The notes under the pieces: model-generated
The model's database searches: none
Told to the model about the DNA's origin: nothing
The model's input: only the letters and a program-made list of their open reading frames with translations
Translations under genes and position numbers: made by a program
Part shown: piece after piece, positions 16,175 through 23,396 of the stretch
How the letters are laid out: the number at the start of each line of letters is the position of its first letter
Position numbering within the stretch: the stretch's first letter is position 1
NCBI GenBank assembly: GCA_017559545.1
Contig: JAFYRK010000080.1
Coordinates: 1 to 46,391 of the forward strand
Length of the DNA stretch: 46,391 nt
Source: Bacteroidales bacterium
GTDB taxonomy: Bacteria > Bacteroidota > Bacteroidia > Bacteroidales > UBA932
Reading direction: 5' to 3'

Positions 16175-18326
16175 ATCCTGTCTCTGTAGCTGTTATTATT
16201 GCTGTGAATCCTTCACCTCTGCCTCCAAAGAGGATTTCCTTCATAAGGAGTGGGGTGAGACGTGAGTTGAGTACTCTTTCGATCTCACGGGCGCCGTATT
16301 CAGGCGAGAATCCCTCTGAAAGGAGCTTGCTGTATGCTTCTGGTTCGATTACCAGTTTTACCTTGCGGGCATCGAGCCTTGCCTGGAGCTTCTTGATCTT
16401 GTCGTTGAGAATCATGCCGGCCATCTTCTCGTCCATGTCGTTGAAAACGACCACAGAAGACAGTCTGTTGAGGAATTCAGGTGCAAATACCTTCTTGACT
16501 TCCTTGGCCATTGCTGCGCCCGCATTCGCCTTTCTGGTGTATCCTACGTTGGCAGTATGTGCATATCTGGCTCCTGCGTTAGATGTCATTATGAGCACGA
16601 CATTGCGGAAGTCTACTTTTCGGCCTTTATTGTCCGAGATGATGGCGTAGTCCATTACCTGGAGAAGGAGATTGTATATGTCCTCATGCGCCTTCTCGAT
16701 CTCGTCAAGGAGGAGAACGCAGTATGGGTTCTTCCTGATGGTCTCTGTGAGGATACCGCCGTCGTCATAACCGACATAGCCGGCAGGTGAGCCTATGAGC
16801 TTTGCAACTGAGTGTTTTTCAGAGTATTCACTCATGTCAAAGCGGTGCAAAGGTACATGTAGCTGATGAGCCAGCACTTTGGAGAGCTCAGTCTTTCCGA
16901 CTCCTGTCGGACCGACGAAGAGGAAGCTTCCGATGGTCTTTCCGCTGTCCATGAGGCCTGCCTTTGACATGAGGATGGTCTCCGTGATGGTCTTGATAGC
17001 CTCATTTTGGCCGTAAATAACGCTTTTAAGGCGTTCTTCCATGTGATATAGGTCTTCCTTTACATCTTCGTCAGAAGCCTGTACATCGGTCTTGCAAATG
17101 TCTGCCAGGGCCTTGTCTATGGTGCGTCTGGTGACAAGCTTTTCGGTGTCCCCGGAAGTCATGGCGTATGCTCCTGCCTCGTCAAGCAGGTCTATAGCCT
17201 TGTCAGGGAGGCATCTGTCAAGGATATATCTGCGGCTCATGCTTACTGCATATGCTGCAGTATCTTTCTCGTATTGTATTTCGTAATGCTTTGACAGACT
17301 GCTTATTATATTTGACAGGATCTCTGTTGTTTCCTCCTCTGAAGGTTCCTCAAGCTCGATCTTCCTGAACAGGTCAAGGGCTGTGTTGTCATTTGCCTGA
17401 AGTCTCTTCACGTCCTCGTGGGTGGCGCAAATGATCAGTTTCAATGAGCCGTCCTTAAGGTGTGGGAGAAGCAGGCCTATGATGTCTTTCATGCCGTCGT
17501 CGGTCTTGCTGTATCCTCCGAGGCTCTTGAGTTCGTCAACGTACATGATGGTCTTTCCGTCCTCTGACAAGCCTCTTGCTATGTCATCGATTCTACCTTC
17601 AAGGTCTCCGCGGTATTGCGCTCCGCTAAGAATCATGTTAGGGAGTAACTCTTTGATAGTGAAATCTTTGAGTTTGTCTGGAACGTTGTCCTCTGCAAAG
17701 GCTTTTGCCAGTCCGTGGACGAATGCTGTCTTGCCGACGCCTCGTCCTCCGACTATGAGGATGTTGTTCTTGCGCTTTCTGCAGAGGATACGGAGAGCTT
17801 CGCGGCTTTCGTTTTCACGGCCTACGATCTCTGCAGCAGGGCAGTCACGGAAGAAACGGGTCCATCTTTCACCCTGTGGCAGGTCTTCGATGCTTTCGTC
17901 CTCAATCTGCACAAGGGAATTAAGTAACGCAGGGACAGAGGTCTCTATCGCTTCTTCAAGAGCGTAGCGGGCGTATGAGTCTTTCAACTGGAAGAAGGCA
18001 TACATAAGGTGGTGTACCTTCAAAAGCGTTGATCCTGAGCCTCTTGCAGCGTTTTCTGCTACTGCTATGAGCTCCTGAAGCTGGCTTGATGCATTAAGTT
18101 CATAGTTGCCGTCTGGCATTTCCTCAAGGGAGTCTATGTACTTCTTGACGAGTGAGTCAAGGTGTTCAATATTGCAGCATTGACTCACGGCGGCGCGTAT
18201 GTCGTCGTCTTTGAGGAGTGCTGCAAGCAGGTGCTCTGGCGTCAGAAACTCGTTTCTGCGTGTCAGTGCCAGGCTTGAGGCGAGTGAGACCGCCATTGAT
18301 ATCTTGTCTGTATCGTGGATTGGCAT
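16155..18326 (-). CDS. clpA: ClpA, ATP-dependent unfoldase of ClpAP
   Basis: The 723-residue hexameric AAA+ protein unfolds substrates and feeds them to ClpP. It has an N-terminal Clp_N repeat domain (1-140), a first AAA module (Walker A GGRGVGKT 193-200, DE 264-265) and a second (GPTGVGKT 472-479, DE 541-542). There is no ClpB-type coiled-coil insert. The ClpP-binding tripeptide position, usually IGL or IGF, reads VGY (594-596). clpS lies just upstream (38 bp) and aat overlaps its 3' end, giving a complete N-degron cassette. ClpP itself is not in the window. Confidence 0.95.
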   Translation of the reverse strand: MPIHDTDKISMAVSLASSLALTRRNEFLTPEHLLAALLKDDDIRAAVSQCCNIEHLDSLVKKYIDSLEEMPDGNYELNASSQLQELIAVAENAARGSGSTLLKVHHLMYAFFQLKDSYARYALEEAIETSVPALLNSLVQIEDESIEDLPQGERWTRFFRDCPAAEIVGRENESREALRILCRKRKNNILIVGGRGVGKTAFVHGLAKAFAEDNVPDKLKDFTIKELLPNMILSGAQYRGDLEGRIDDIARGLSEDGKTIMYVDELKSLGGYSKTDDGMKDIIGLLLPHLKDGSLKLIICATHEDVKRLQANDNTALDLFRKIELEEPSEEETTEILSNIISSLSKHYEIQYEKDTAAYAVSMSRRYILDRCLPDKAIDLLDEAGAYAMTSGDTEKLVTRRTIDKALADICKTDVQASDEDVKEDLYHMEERLKSVIYGQNEAIKTITETILMSKAGLMDSGKTIGSFLFVGPTGVGKTELSKVLAHQLHVPLHRFDMSEYSEKHSVAKLIGSPAGYVGYDDGGILTETIRKNPYCVLLLDEIEKAHEDIYNLLLQVMDYAIISDNKGRKVDFRNVVLIMTSNAGARYAHTANVGYTRKANAGAAMAKEVKKVFAPEFLNRLSSVVVFNDMDEKMAGMILNDKIKKLQARLDARKVKLVIEPEAYSKLLSEGFSPEYGAREIERVLNSRLTPLLMKEILFGGRGEGFTAIITATETGYDLRTE

Positions 18327-18364
18327 GTTATGGTGTTTGGGATCCCCATTATGGGATGACGTTC

Positions 18365-18673
18365 TTATTCAGGTTCTATCTCGAATGATAGTGGGAAATT
18401 CTCGGCACGGGCCATTTCTGTGGCTTTTGCGACCTTGCTTCGCGCTATGTCAAGCGTATATGTGCCCACTTTTGACTTCTGGTGCAGGTGAGTGGTCGAA
18501 GCTATGTCTTCGGCCTGCTGCTGAGTCTTTCTGAAGACGGTCATCATAATCATGATCACGAACTCGAATGTCGTGAAATCGTCGTTCAGGACTATCACAT
18601 TGTACTTTCTCGGCTCCTGAGGCCTTTCTTTGAGCGTCGTATTACGCTGCTTCTGCAATTCGGTCTGTGGCAT
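18365..18673 (-). CDS. clpS: ClpS, N-degron adaptor of ClpA
   Basis: The 102-residue adaptor binds proteins with N-terminal Leu, Phe, Tyr or Trp and passes them to ClpA. The NDD motif that holds the substrate amino group is at 30-32 and the ligand His is His62. The N-terminal 20 residues are charged and flexible, as needed for delivery to ClpA. It starts 3 bp after the stop of the queuosine-precursor transporter, so it is cotranscribed with it and with clpA. Confidence 0.94.
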   Translation of the reverse strand: MPQTELQKQRNTTLKERPQEPRKYNVIVLNDDFTTFEFVIMIMMTVFRKTQQQAEDIASTTHLHQKSKVGTYTLDIARSKVAKATEMARAENFPLSFEIEPE

Positions 18674-18676
18674 GGT

Positions 18677-19381
18677 CTATTCGATTTCAGAATGCTTCTC
18701 GTGGATTCTTCTGGCCCAATATACAAAAGGAGTGTCCAGAAGGCTGGTAATGAAGAATATCACATAGCTGCTGATGAAGATTGATATCAGTGTGCTGAGT
18801 GAGTATGTTCCGTAGAAGGCGAAAGCGGTGTAGAGGAGGGTGTTCAGCAGCTGGGAGATCATAGTCGAGCCGTTGTTACGGATCCATAGGCCTCTCTTGC
18901 TGTCTCCGAAGCGTTTCTTGCACCAATCCCACCATTTGTGGTATAGCCATACGTCAATCAGCTGCGATATCATATATACTCCGAGTGAAGCGCAGATGAT
19001 GCGTGGGGTGCTGCTGAAGATCGTGTGGAACGCTCCGCTTGCCCAGTCGTTCTCACTAGGGGTGTAGAGCAGCCACATCTGTGATATGGCGATGAATATC
19101 AGCGAGCAGAATGTGCTGATCAGCACGGCTCTGTTGGCAATCTTCTTACCATGGTTCTCACTGAGAATATCTGTTACGAGGAATGTGCTGGCAAACAATA
19201 CGTTACCTAAGGTCATCTCAACTCCAAATGCACGTACGAGAAGGAGTACTTCTATGTTGGCTATCAGTGTTGCGAGCACGTTGAATGCAAGTAGTCCTCC
19301 TTTACCGAACAGGCGATAGAAGAGGATTGTGCTTCCATAGATGATTATGAATGAAAGTATGATCAGCAGTTCGTTAGGCAT
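18677..19381 (-). CDS. yhhQ: Queuosine precursor transporter (YhhQ/VUT family)
   Basis: Inner-membrane importer of a queuosine precursor such as preQ0, preQ1 or queuine for tRNA modification. The 234-residue protein has six to seven hydrophobic segments and the family pattern LFASTFLVTDILSENHG near residue 65, plus SQLIDVWLY and a TMISQLLNTL motif. It heads the clpS-clpA-aat run with a TATCTTTG promoter element 21 bp upstream. The pairing with the N-degron genes is probably only positional. Confidence 0.9.
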   Translation of the reverse strand: MPNELLIILSFIIIYGSTILFYRLFGKGGLLAFNVLATLIANIEVLLLVRAFGVEMTLGNVLFASTFLVTDILSENHGKKIANRAVLISTFCSLIFIAISQMWLLYTPSENDWASGAFHTIFSSTPRIICASLGVYMISQLIDVWLYHKWWDWCKKRFGDSKRGLWIRNNGSTMISQLLNTLLYTAFAFYGTYSLSTLISIFISSYVIFFITSLLDTPFVYWARRIHEKHSEIE

Positions 19382-19401
19382 CTTTTTGATGTTTTAATCT
19401 G

Positions 19402-19409
19402 CAAAGATA
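19402..19409 (-). promoter_or_regulatory. -7 promoter element for yhhQ-clpS-clpA-aat
   Basis: The minus strand reads TATCTTTG, matching TAnnTTTG, 21 bp before the yhhQ start and just past the stop codon of the NdpA-like gene (19417). No good -33 match is visible. Confidence 0.6.
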
Positions 19410-19416
19410 GTAATTA

Positions 19417-20475
19417 TTATGCTTCTTCTTTGAAGAAGAGCTGATAATAATACATTCCTGATGCCTCGTCGTACCCACGCTGCAGAAACTCCTGATTGCC
19501 ATGGACATAGATGTGGAAGTTCTTGTCGAGTTTGATGACACTCTTGAAGTTTCTTGCCTTCTGTTTGACAGCAGCGTCTGATATGCTGAATCCTTCGTCA
19601 ATCCTGAGGTCATGCTCCTGCTGATAGTCGTTGCAGAATGAGTTAAAGCTTTCAATTACTTCAGGTTGTGCAATAACCTCATTAGCAAATTCTTCCATGT
19701 CAAATTCGTCTTTCTCCTTGAAGAACTGTACTGACTTGTTCAGCAGTTCGGCCTGATCAGCCTTTGTGACCTCGAATTCCTGTGGAAGTCCCTTAGTGAT
19801 GAAGCTTTTTGCCATGTTCAGGACGTTCTGGGTCTTGAAATACTCGTCCTGACGCTGTCTGACATGCAGGAAATCATCGATCCAGTAGCGTGCTTCCGAC
19901 TTGTTGGTGTTGTCAATTACAGATACGGAGAATCCGTCGCCTCTTTCCATATCATATATGATACATCCCTTGTCCAACTTGTTGATGTTTATACCTTGAC
20001 GACTGATGATTTCGAAATTTCCATCATCTTGGTACACATTAAGATAAGTGTCCTTATTTTCAGTTTTGAATAAACCAAGTGCCCGGTGGTTTGTACCATC
20101 TATGACGCAGTCGTCGAAGAGCACGACATAGAACTCGCCGGCCTTGATCTTTGGGTGCATGCTTTGGTCGTATAGGTACTTGGCGAATTCTCCTGAAATT
20201 TCCATGAGACTGTCAGGTTCGCTGAACGCCTGAGTTGCCAGCGTGAACGCCACGTTGAACTGAAGTCCGCTGTCGTGGTAGAACTGGTAGTATTCGCTGT
20301 TGGCTGCCTTTTCTGATGTGAAGGGTGAAGTGAACATCTGCAGCAGCGCACTCTTTACTTCTTCGTCTGCATCTGCCGCTCCGGCTGCAAGTACAAGCGC
20401 CTCGTCGTTCGCCTTGTTTCCTACCCTATGGACATAGAAGTCCTTTATCTTGATATCTGAAAAATCTACGTGCAT
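19417..20475 (-). CDS. Nucleoid-associated protein (NdpA/YejK family)
   Basis: The 352-residue cytosolic protein resembles the NdpA/YejK family (PF04245), which binds the nucleoid; its exact role is poorly known. The N-terminus (FSDIKIKDFYVHRVGNK) and central segment with a predicted coiled stretch (RYWIDDFLHVRQRQDEYFKTQNVLNMAKSF is within 195-235) match. The start at 20475 (MHVDFS) is preferred to 20592, which would run through a hairpin and promoter-like DNA. It is expressed divergently from the HTH protein at 20825. Confidence 0.85.
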   Translation of the reverse strand: MHVDFSDIKIKDFYVHRVGNKANDEALVLAAGAADADEEVKSALLQMFTSPFTSEKAANSEYYQFYHDSGLQFNVAFTLATQAFSEPDSLMEISGEFAKYLYDQSMHPKIKAGEFYVVLFDDCVIDGTNHRALGLFKTENKDTYLNVYQDDGNFEIISRQGININKLDKGCIIYDMERGDGFSVSVIDNTNKSEARYWIDDFLHVRQRQDEYFKTQNVLNMAKSFITKGLPQEFEVTKADQAELLNKSVQFFKEKDEFDMEEFANEVIAQPEVIESFNSFCNDYQQEHDLRIDEGFSISDAAVKQKARNFKSVIKLDKNFHIYVHGNQEFLQRGYDEASGMYYYQLFFKEEA

Positions 20476-20566
20476 ATCCGTTGTTTTTTTTAGTGGTGCG
20501 AAGATATGAAAAAAAATGTCATGCTGCTCCTGGCGCTTAAGTCCCTGCAGATCAGTGTGTTGTCGA

Positions 20567-20597
20567 AACTGCGTGCCGCAAAAGGGGAGCACGCGTT
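20567..20597. repeat. Imperfect hairpin related to the one at 23317-23350
   Basis: GCGTGC (20571-20576) pairs with GCACGC (20589-20594) around an A-rich loop. The loop and right arm (GCAAAAGGGGAGCACGCG) closely match the hairpin at 23317-23350, suggesting two members of one small repeat family. It lies in the 349-bp gap between divergent genes 20475 and 20825. Confidence 0.5.
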
Positions 20598-20675
20598 GTG
20601 GGTAACGTGCTGATAGTTAATAGGTTGTCCGACAGGTTTGAGTTGGAAGTGGGCCTATGTAGCTGCGTGTGAGAT

Positions 20676-20712
20676 TGAAAAAATAATTTTTAGTATGAAA
20701 AAATAATTTTTA
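20676..20712. repeat. Tandem 17-bp AT-rich repeat
   Basis: The sequence TGAAAAAATAATTTTTA occurs at 20676-20692 and again at 20696-20712, a 20-bp period that places both copies on the same face of the helix (about two turns). It lies 113 bp upstream of the HTH gene and 200 bp upstream of the NdpA-like gene. It could be a bent-DNA or protein-binding region. Confidence 0.8.
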
Positions 20713-20790
20713 AAGCCTGGATAATGTTAAAGAAAAGAGACATGATTTTAAAATAAAGAAAAATATTTGACAGAACAGCTTAGGAGACTG

Positions 20791-20820
20791 TTGTGGGGCA
20801 ATTGCGTATAGATAGCTTTG
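20791..20820 (+). promoter_or_regulatory. Consensus promoter adjoining the start codon of the HTH gene
   Basis: TTG (20791-20793), a 19-bp spacer and TAGCTTTG (20813-20820) match the Bacteroidetes promoter exactly. The start codon at 20825 is only 4 bp past the -7 element, so transcription should begin at or within the ATG and the mRNA may be leaderless. Confidence 0.75.
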
Positions 20821-20824
20821 CAGT

Positions 20825-21364
20825 ATGGGAAATATAGATTCAACACAATTCATCGACCTTGAAGCCCGGGTGGCTTCCATAGTCGAACAGTACAGGAAGG
20901 AGGCTTATGCCTTCATTGAGGAGATGATGTGGAATGCTTTCGAGGAGATTGGCCAGACTCTTCTTGCGTGTCAGCGTGAAGCTGATGGAGATGATCCGGA
21001 GTCAGCAACGCACTTTGCGCGTGAATACACCTATCTGATGTCAGTCAGGAAGGTTGCCGGACTCTCCTCCAGAACAATCCATGAGATCGTCAGGATAGCG
21101 AATGCAGGAGGGGATTATGCAGATGTCCCGGCCGAGAGGAAGTCCGGTTTTCTGTTGGACTTCCTGAAGGCCAGGACATTGTCTTTTAATGCAACAAGGG
21201 AACTCTATCCTAATTATCTCAAGCCGTGGACAGAGGAAGATGACCGGGAACTGATGCGTATGCATGCAGAAGGGATGTCCCTTGCTAAATTGGCGCATCG
21301 TTTCGGTCGGAATGATGGTGCTGTCCGTGCCAGGATAGAGAAGCTGCTTACTTTGCAGGAGTAG
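20825..21364 (+). CDS. Myb/SANT-like helix-turn-helix DNA-binding protein
   Basis: The 179-residue protein has an alpha-helical N-terminal part of unknown fold and a C-terminal helix-turn-helix of the Myb/SANT-like type (WTEEDDRELMRMHAEGMSLA then HRFGRNDGAVRARIEKL, about 135-175). Such modules are found at the ends of some helicases and recombination proteins in this phylum. DNA binding is likely; the target is unknown. Its end overlaps the convergent NYN gene by 17 bp. The promoter suggests a leaderless mRNA. Confidence 0.7.
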   Translation: MGNIDSTQFIDLEARVASIVEQYRKEAYAFIEEMMWNAFEEIGQTLLACQREADGDDPESATHFAREYTYLMSVRKVAGLSSRTIHEIVRIANAGGDYADVPAERKSGFLLDFLKARTLSFNATRELYPNYLKPWTEEDDRELMRMHAEGMSLAKLAHRFGRNDGAVRARIEKLLTLQE

Positions 21365-21965
21365 TCAGTCTTTTGAGCAGGGTGGCGTCGTTTGTCGTCA
21401 TCCTGTTCATATCTACATGGGTACATGCTTCCTCGCTGAGGAAACGTGATGTTGAGCCTGTATTTGCAGGATCCCATGTTAACAGGATTGTGTGGGTCTT
21501 AAGAGCCTTGAGCTTGCGTGCAAGCATCTCATGGTCAGCATCGCCGCTGATCAGGACCACATAGTCAAACTCGCGGAACAGTGTCATCTCGTATGTGTCC
21601 AAGGCAAACCATGTGTCTATGCCTTTCTCAATCACTCCTCCGTTTGGACTCTCGCGAAGGTGTTTGTAGTGGAAGATGATGTCGTTCTCGATCAAAGTGT
21701 CCTCGAATTCCCTTTCGCTCTTGAGAAGATTTCTCTCGATGGCATCCTGGGTACGGTATCTTCCTCTATAGTAATGTGCTTCAGTTATATACAGGAGTTT
21801 CCTGTCTATTCCGAACTCCTTGCCTATCATCTCAGGGATGTAGCTTAAAAGTGCCTTTACATTGACGTTCAGGCCCATGCCCTTGGTCTTGAAGCCTTCG
21901 TTGATCTTTGCGTAATATCCACCGTCGATAAATACTCCGATTGATAGGATGTCTGTCTTTGCCAT
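21348..21965 (-). CDS. NYN domain (PIN-like) predicted ribonuclease
   Basis: The 205-residue protein is of the NYN/LabA (DUF88) type, a metal-dependent PIN-like nuclease fold usually acting on RNA. Acidic motifs are in the expected order: FIDGGY (12-17), EKGIDTWFALD and SGDADHEML. The C-terminus is basic. A -7 element lies 35 bp upstream. The convergent overlap with the HTH gene means both transcripts are complementary at their 3' ends. Confidence 0.85.
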   Translation of the reverse strand: MAKTDILSIGVFIDGGYYAKINEGFKTKGMGLNVNVKALLSYIPEMIGKEFGIDRKLLYITEAHYYRGRYRTQDAIERNLLKSEREFEDTLIENDIIFHYKHLRESPNGGVIEKGIDTWFALDTYEMTLFREFDYVVLISGDADHEMLARKLKALKTHTILLTWDPANTGSTSRFLSEEACTHVDMNRMTTNDATLLKRLTTPAK

Positions 21966-21999
21966 AGTGCTGTATATAAGAATCGGTTTATTTTTAATC

Positions 22000-22007
22000 C
22001 AAATTTA
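22000..22007 (-). promoter_or_regulatory. -7 promoter element for the NYN gene
   Basis: The minus strand reads TAAATTTG, matching TAnnTTTG, 35 bp upstream of the start at 21965. No clear -33 element. Confidence 0.55.
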
Positions 22008-22019
22008 GATAAAATATCT

Positions 22020-22027
22020 TAAATTTG
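22020..22027 (+). promoter_or_regulatory. -7 promoter element for the M48 peptidase gene
   Basis: TAAATTTG matches TAnnTTTG, 39 bp upstream of the ATG at 22067. It supports that start over the in-frame TTG at 22025, which falls inside the element. Confidence 0.55.
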
Positions 22028-22066
22028 TCAGAGTCTATATTAAAAACCAATCAAAATCACATAATT

Positions 22067-23272
22067 ATGCTGAACCCTAAAATTGAACTTGAGCAGCATC
22101 TGACCCAGCAGATCTATGCTGCTCTACATGGAGAATTGGTCGAGAAGATCATTTCTCTCTCATCTTTCGATCAATCAAGCCACGGCCTCAGAAGCGCTAT
22201 GGAGGGCCATAGCTTTAAGGTTGAGAAGAGGCTTATGAGTCATCTTTATGACCTTCTTTATGGCGTCAAGGAGAAACTTGGTTTTGCCGATCCGGTAGAT
22301 TTCTATATTACCGGCGACTCAACTGTAAATGCCTGGACAATTGCTGCGGCACGTGAGGGTGAACCTCATATCGTGAACATCAATTCCGCTTTGATCAACC
22401 TCATGACGGACGATGAGCTTCGCTTTGTTGTCGGACATGAACTCGGACACCTGATGAACAGAAATACCGAGATGCTTCGTCTGATCAACTTTGTCTTTCC
22501 TCATGGAACAATGCCGCCTCTTGTGCTTCAGTATAAGATCCGTCTTTGGGAGCAGCTTTCGGAACTTACAGCCGATAGATATGGCTATATGGCAGTAGAG
22601 AGTCTAGGAGCTTGCCTTTCTGCTTTCTTCAAGATGACATCAGGTCTGGATATCAGCAAGATAGATATGCAGGTCGATGCATATCTGGAGGAGAATCTCA
22701 AGCATCTGGAGTACTTTATCAGCGATAAGGGACTCAGCAGAGATACGCATCCTGTAAATCCTATCCGTGTGCAGTCGCTTAACCTGTATGCTACTTGTAA
22801 GGACGAGAAGGAACTGGAAGAGAAGATGGATGCAATCATAGGAGCGCTCATGAAGCTCAGCAACGACGAAGTGGACTATTATCTTGGCTTCTTCGTTGCC
22901 ACAGCCGGACTCATCGCTATCAATGTTGATGGTGATGTGACTTCAGAAGAGATTGAAAGAGTGCTCAATAACCTTTCTTCATTCTATATCTTCCCTCGTC
23001 ACTTCCTGGATCAGGTTGCAGAGCAGAAGGTGGTTGAGATCTTCTATTCTTCTATCGAAGAGGTTCTCAAGCGCAGACCAGATATGCGTGAGGGTATGTT
23101 GGCCTACATAATTTCGCTGATACTTGCCGACAGTTCATTCAATCAGCAGGAGGTTGACTTCGTGTTTGAGGTTGGAGAAAAGTGTTTCGGCTTCAGCACT
23201 AAGGAAATTGCAGACAGGATGGCCGGTGCAATCCAGCAGAACTTCATTCCTAGCTACGAGGCTATCTGCTAA
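22067..23272 (+). CDS. M48 family zinc metallopeptidase fused to a TerB-like domain
   Basis: The 401-residue protein has a zinc peptidase domain with HELGH (His124, Glu125, His128) and the third-ligand motif ELTAD (Glu166). The region after about 265 is all-helical and acidic (two blocks, VDGDVTSEEIERVL and DSSFNQQEVDFVFEVG), matching the tellurite-resistance TerB/DjlA-type domain. There is no signal peptide and no clear membrane helix, so it should be cytosolic, unlike HtpX. Substrate unknown. Confidence 0.82.
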   Translation: MLNPKIELEQHLTQQIYAALHGELVEKIISLSSFDQSSHGLRSAMEGHSFKVEKRLMSHLYDLLYGVKEKLGFADPVDFYITGDSTVNAWTIAAAREGEPHIVNINSALINLMTDDELRFVVGHELGHLMNRNTEMLRLINFVFPHGTMPPLVLQYKIRLWEQLSELTADRYGYMAVESLGACLSAFFKMTSGLDISKIDMQVDAYLEENLKHLEYFISDKGLSRDTHPVNPIRVQSLNLYATCKDEKELEEKMDAIIGALMKLSNDEVDYYLGFFVATAGLIAINVDGDVTSEEIERVLNNLSSFYIFPRHFLDQVAEQKVVEIFYSSIEEVLKRRPDMREGMLAYIISLILADSSFNQQEVDFVFEVGEKCFGFSTKEIADRMAGAIQQNFIPSYEAIC

Positions 23273-23316
23273 GATGTTGCCTGGTGCTTGATAGTCTAGT
23301 ACATAGCGTGTTATGA

Positions 23317-23350
23317 AAACCGCGTGCTGCCAAAAGGGAGCACGCGGTTT
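23317..23350. terminator. Terminator hairpin between convergent genes
   Basis: Arms 23317-23331 and 23336-23350 pair over 15 bp with one mismatch around AAAA; A and T tracts at the arm ends would serve as U tracts in both directions. It separates the M48 and DPP11 genes and resembles the hairpin at 20567-20597. Confidence 0.75.
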
Positions 23351-23396
23351 CTGTAATGGGCTGATTTGTAGGCTATTGAGCGCCAGGCGCTGCAGA

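Noticed and set aside
16155-18326. ClpB or ClpC instead of ClpA
   Set aside because: There is no coiled-coil middle domain between the AAA modules, and clpS and aat are adjacent.
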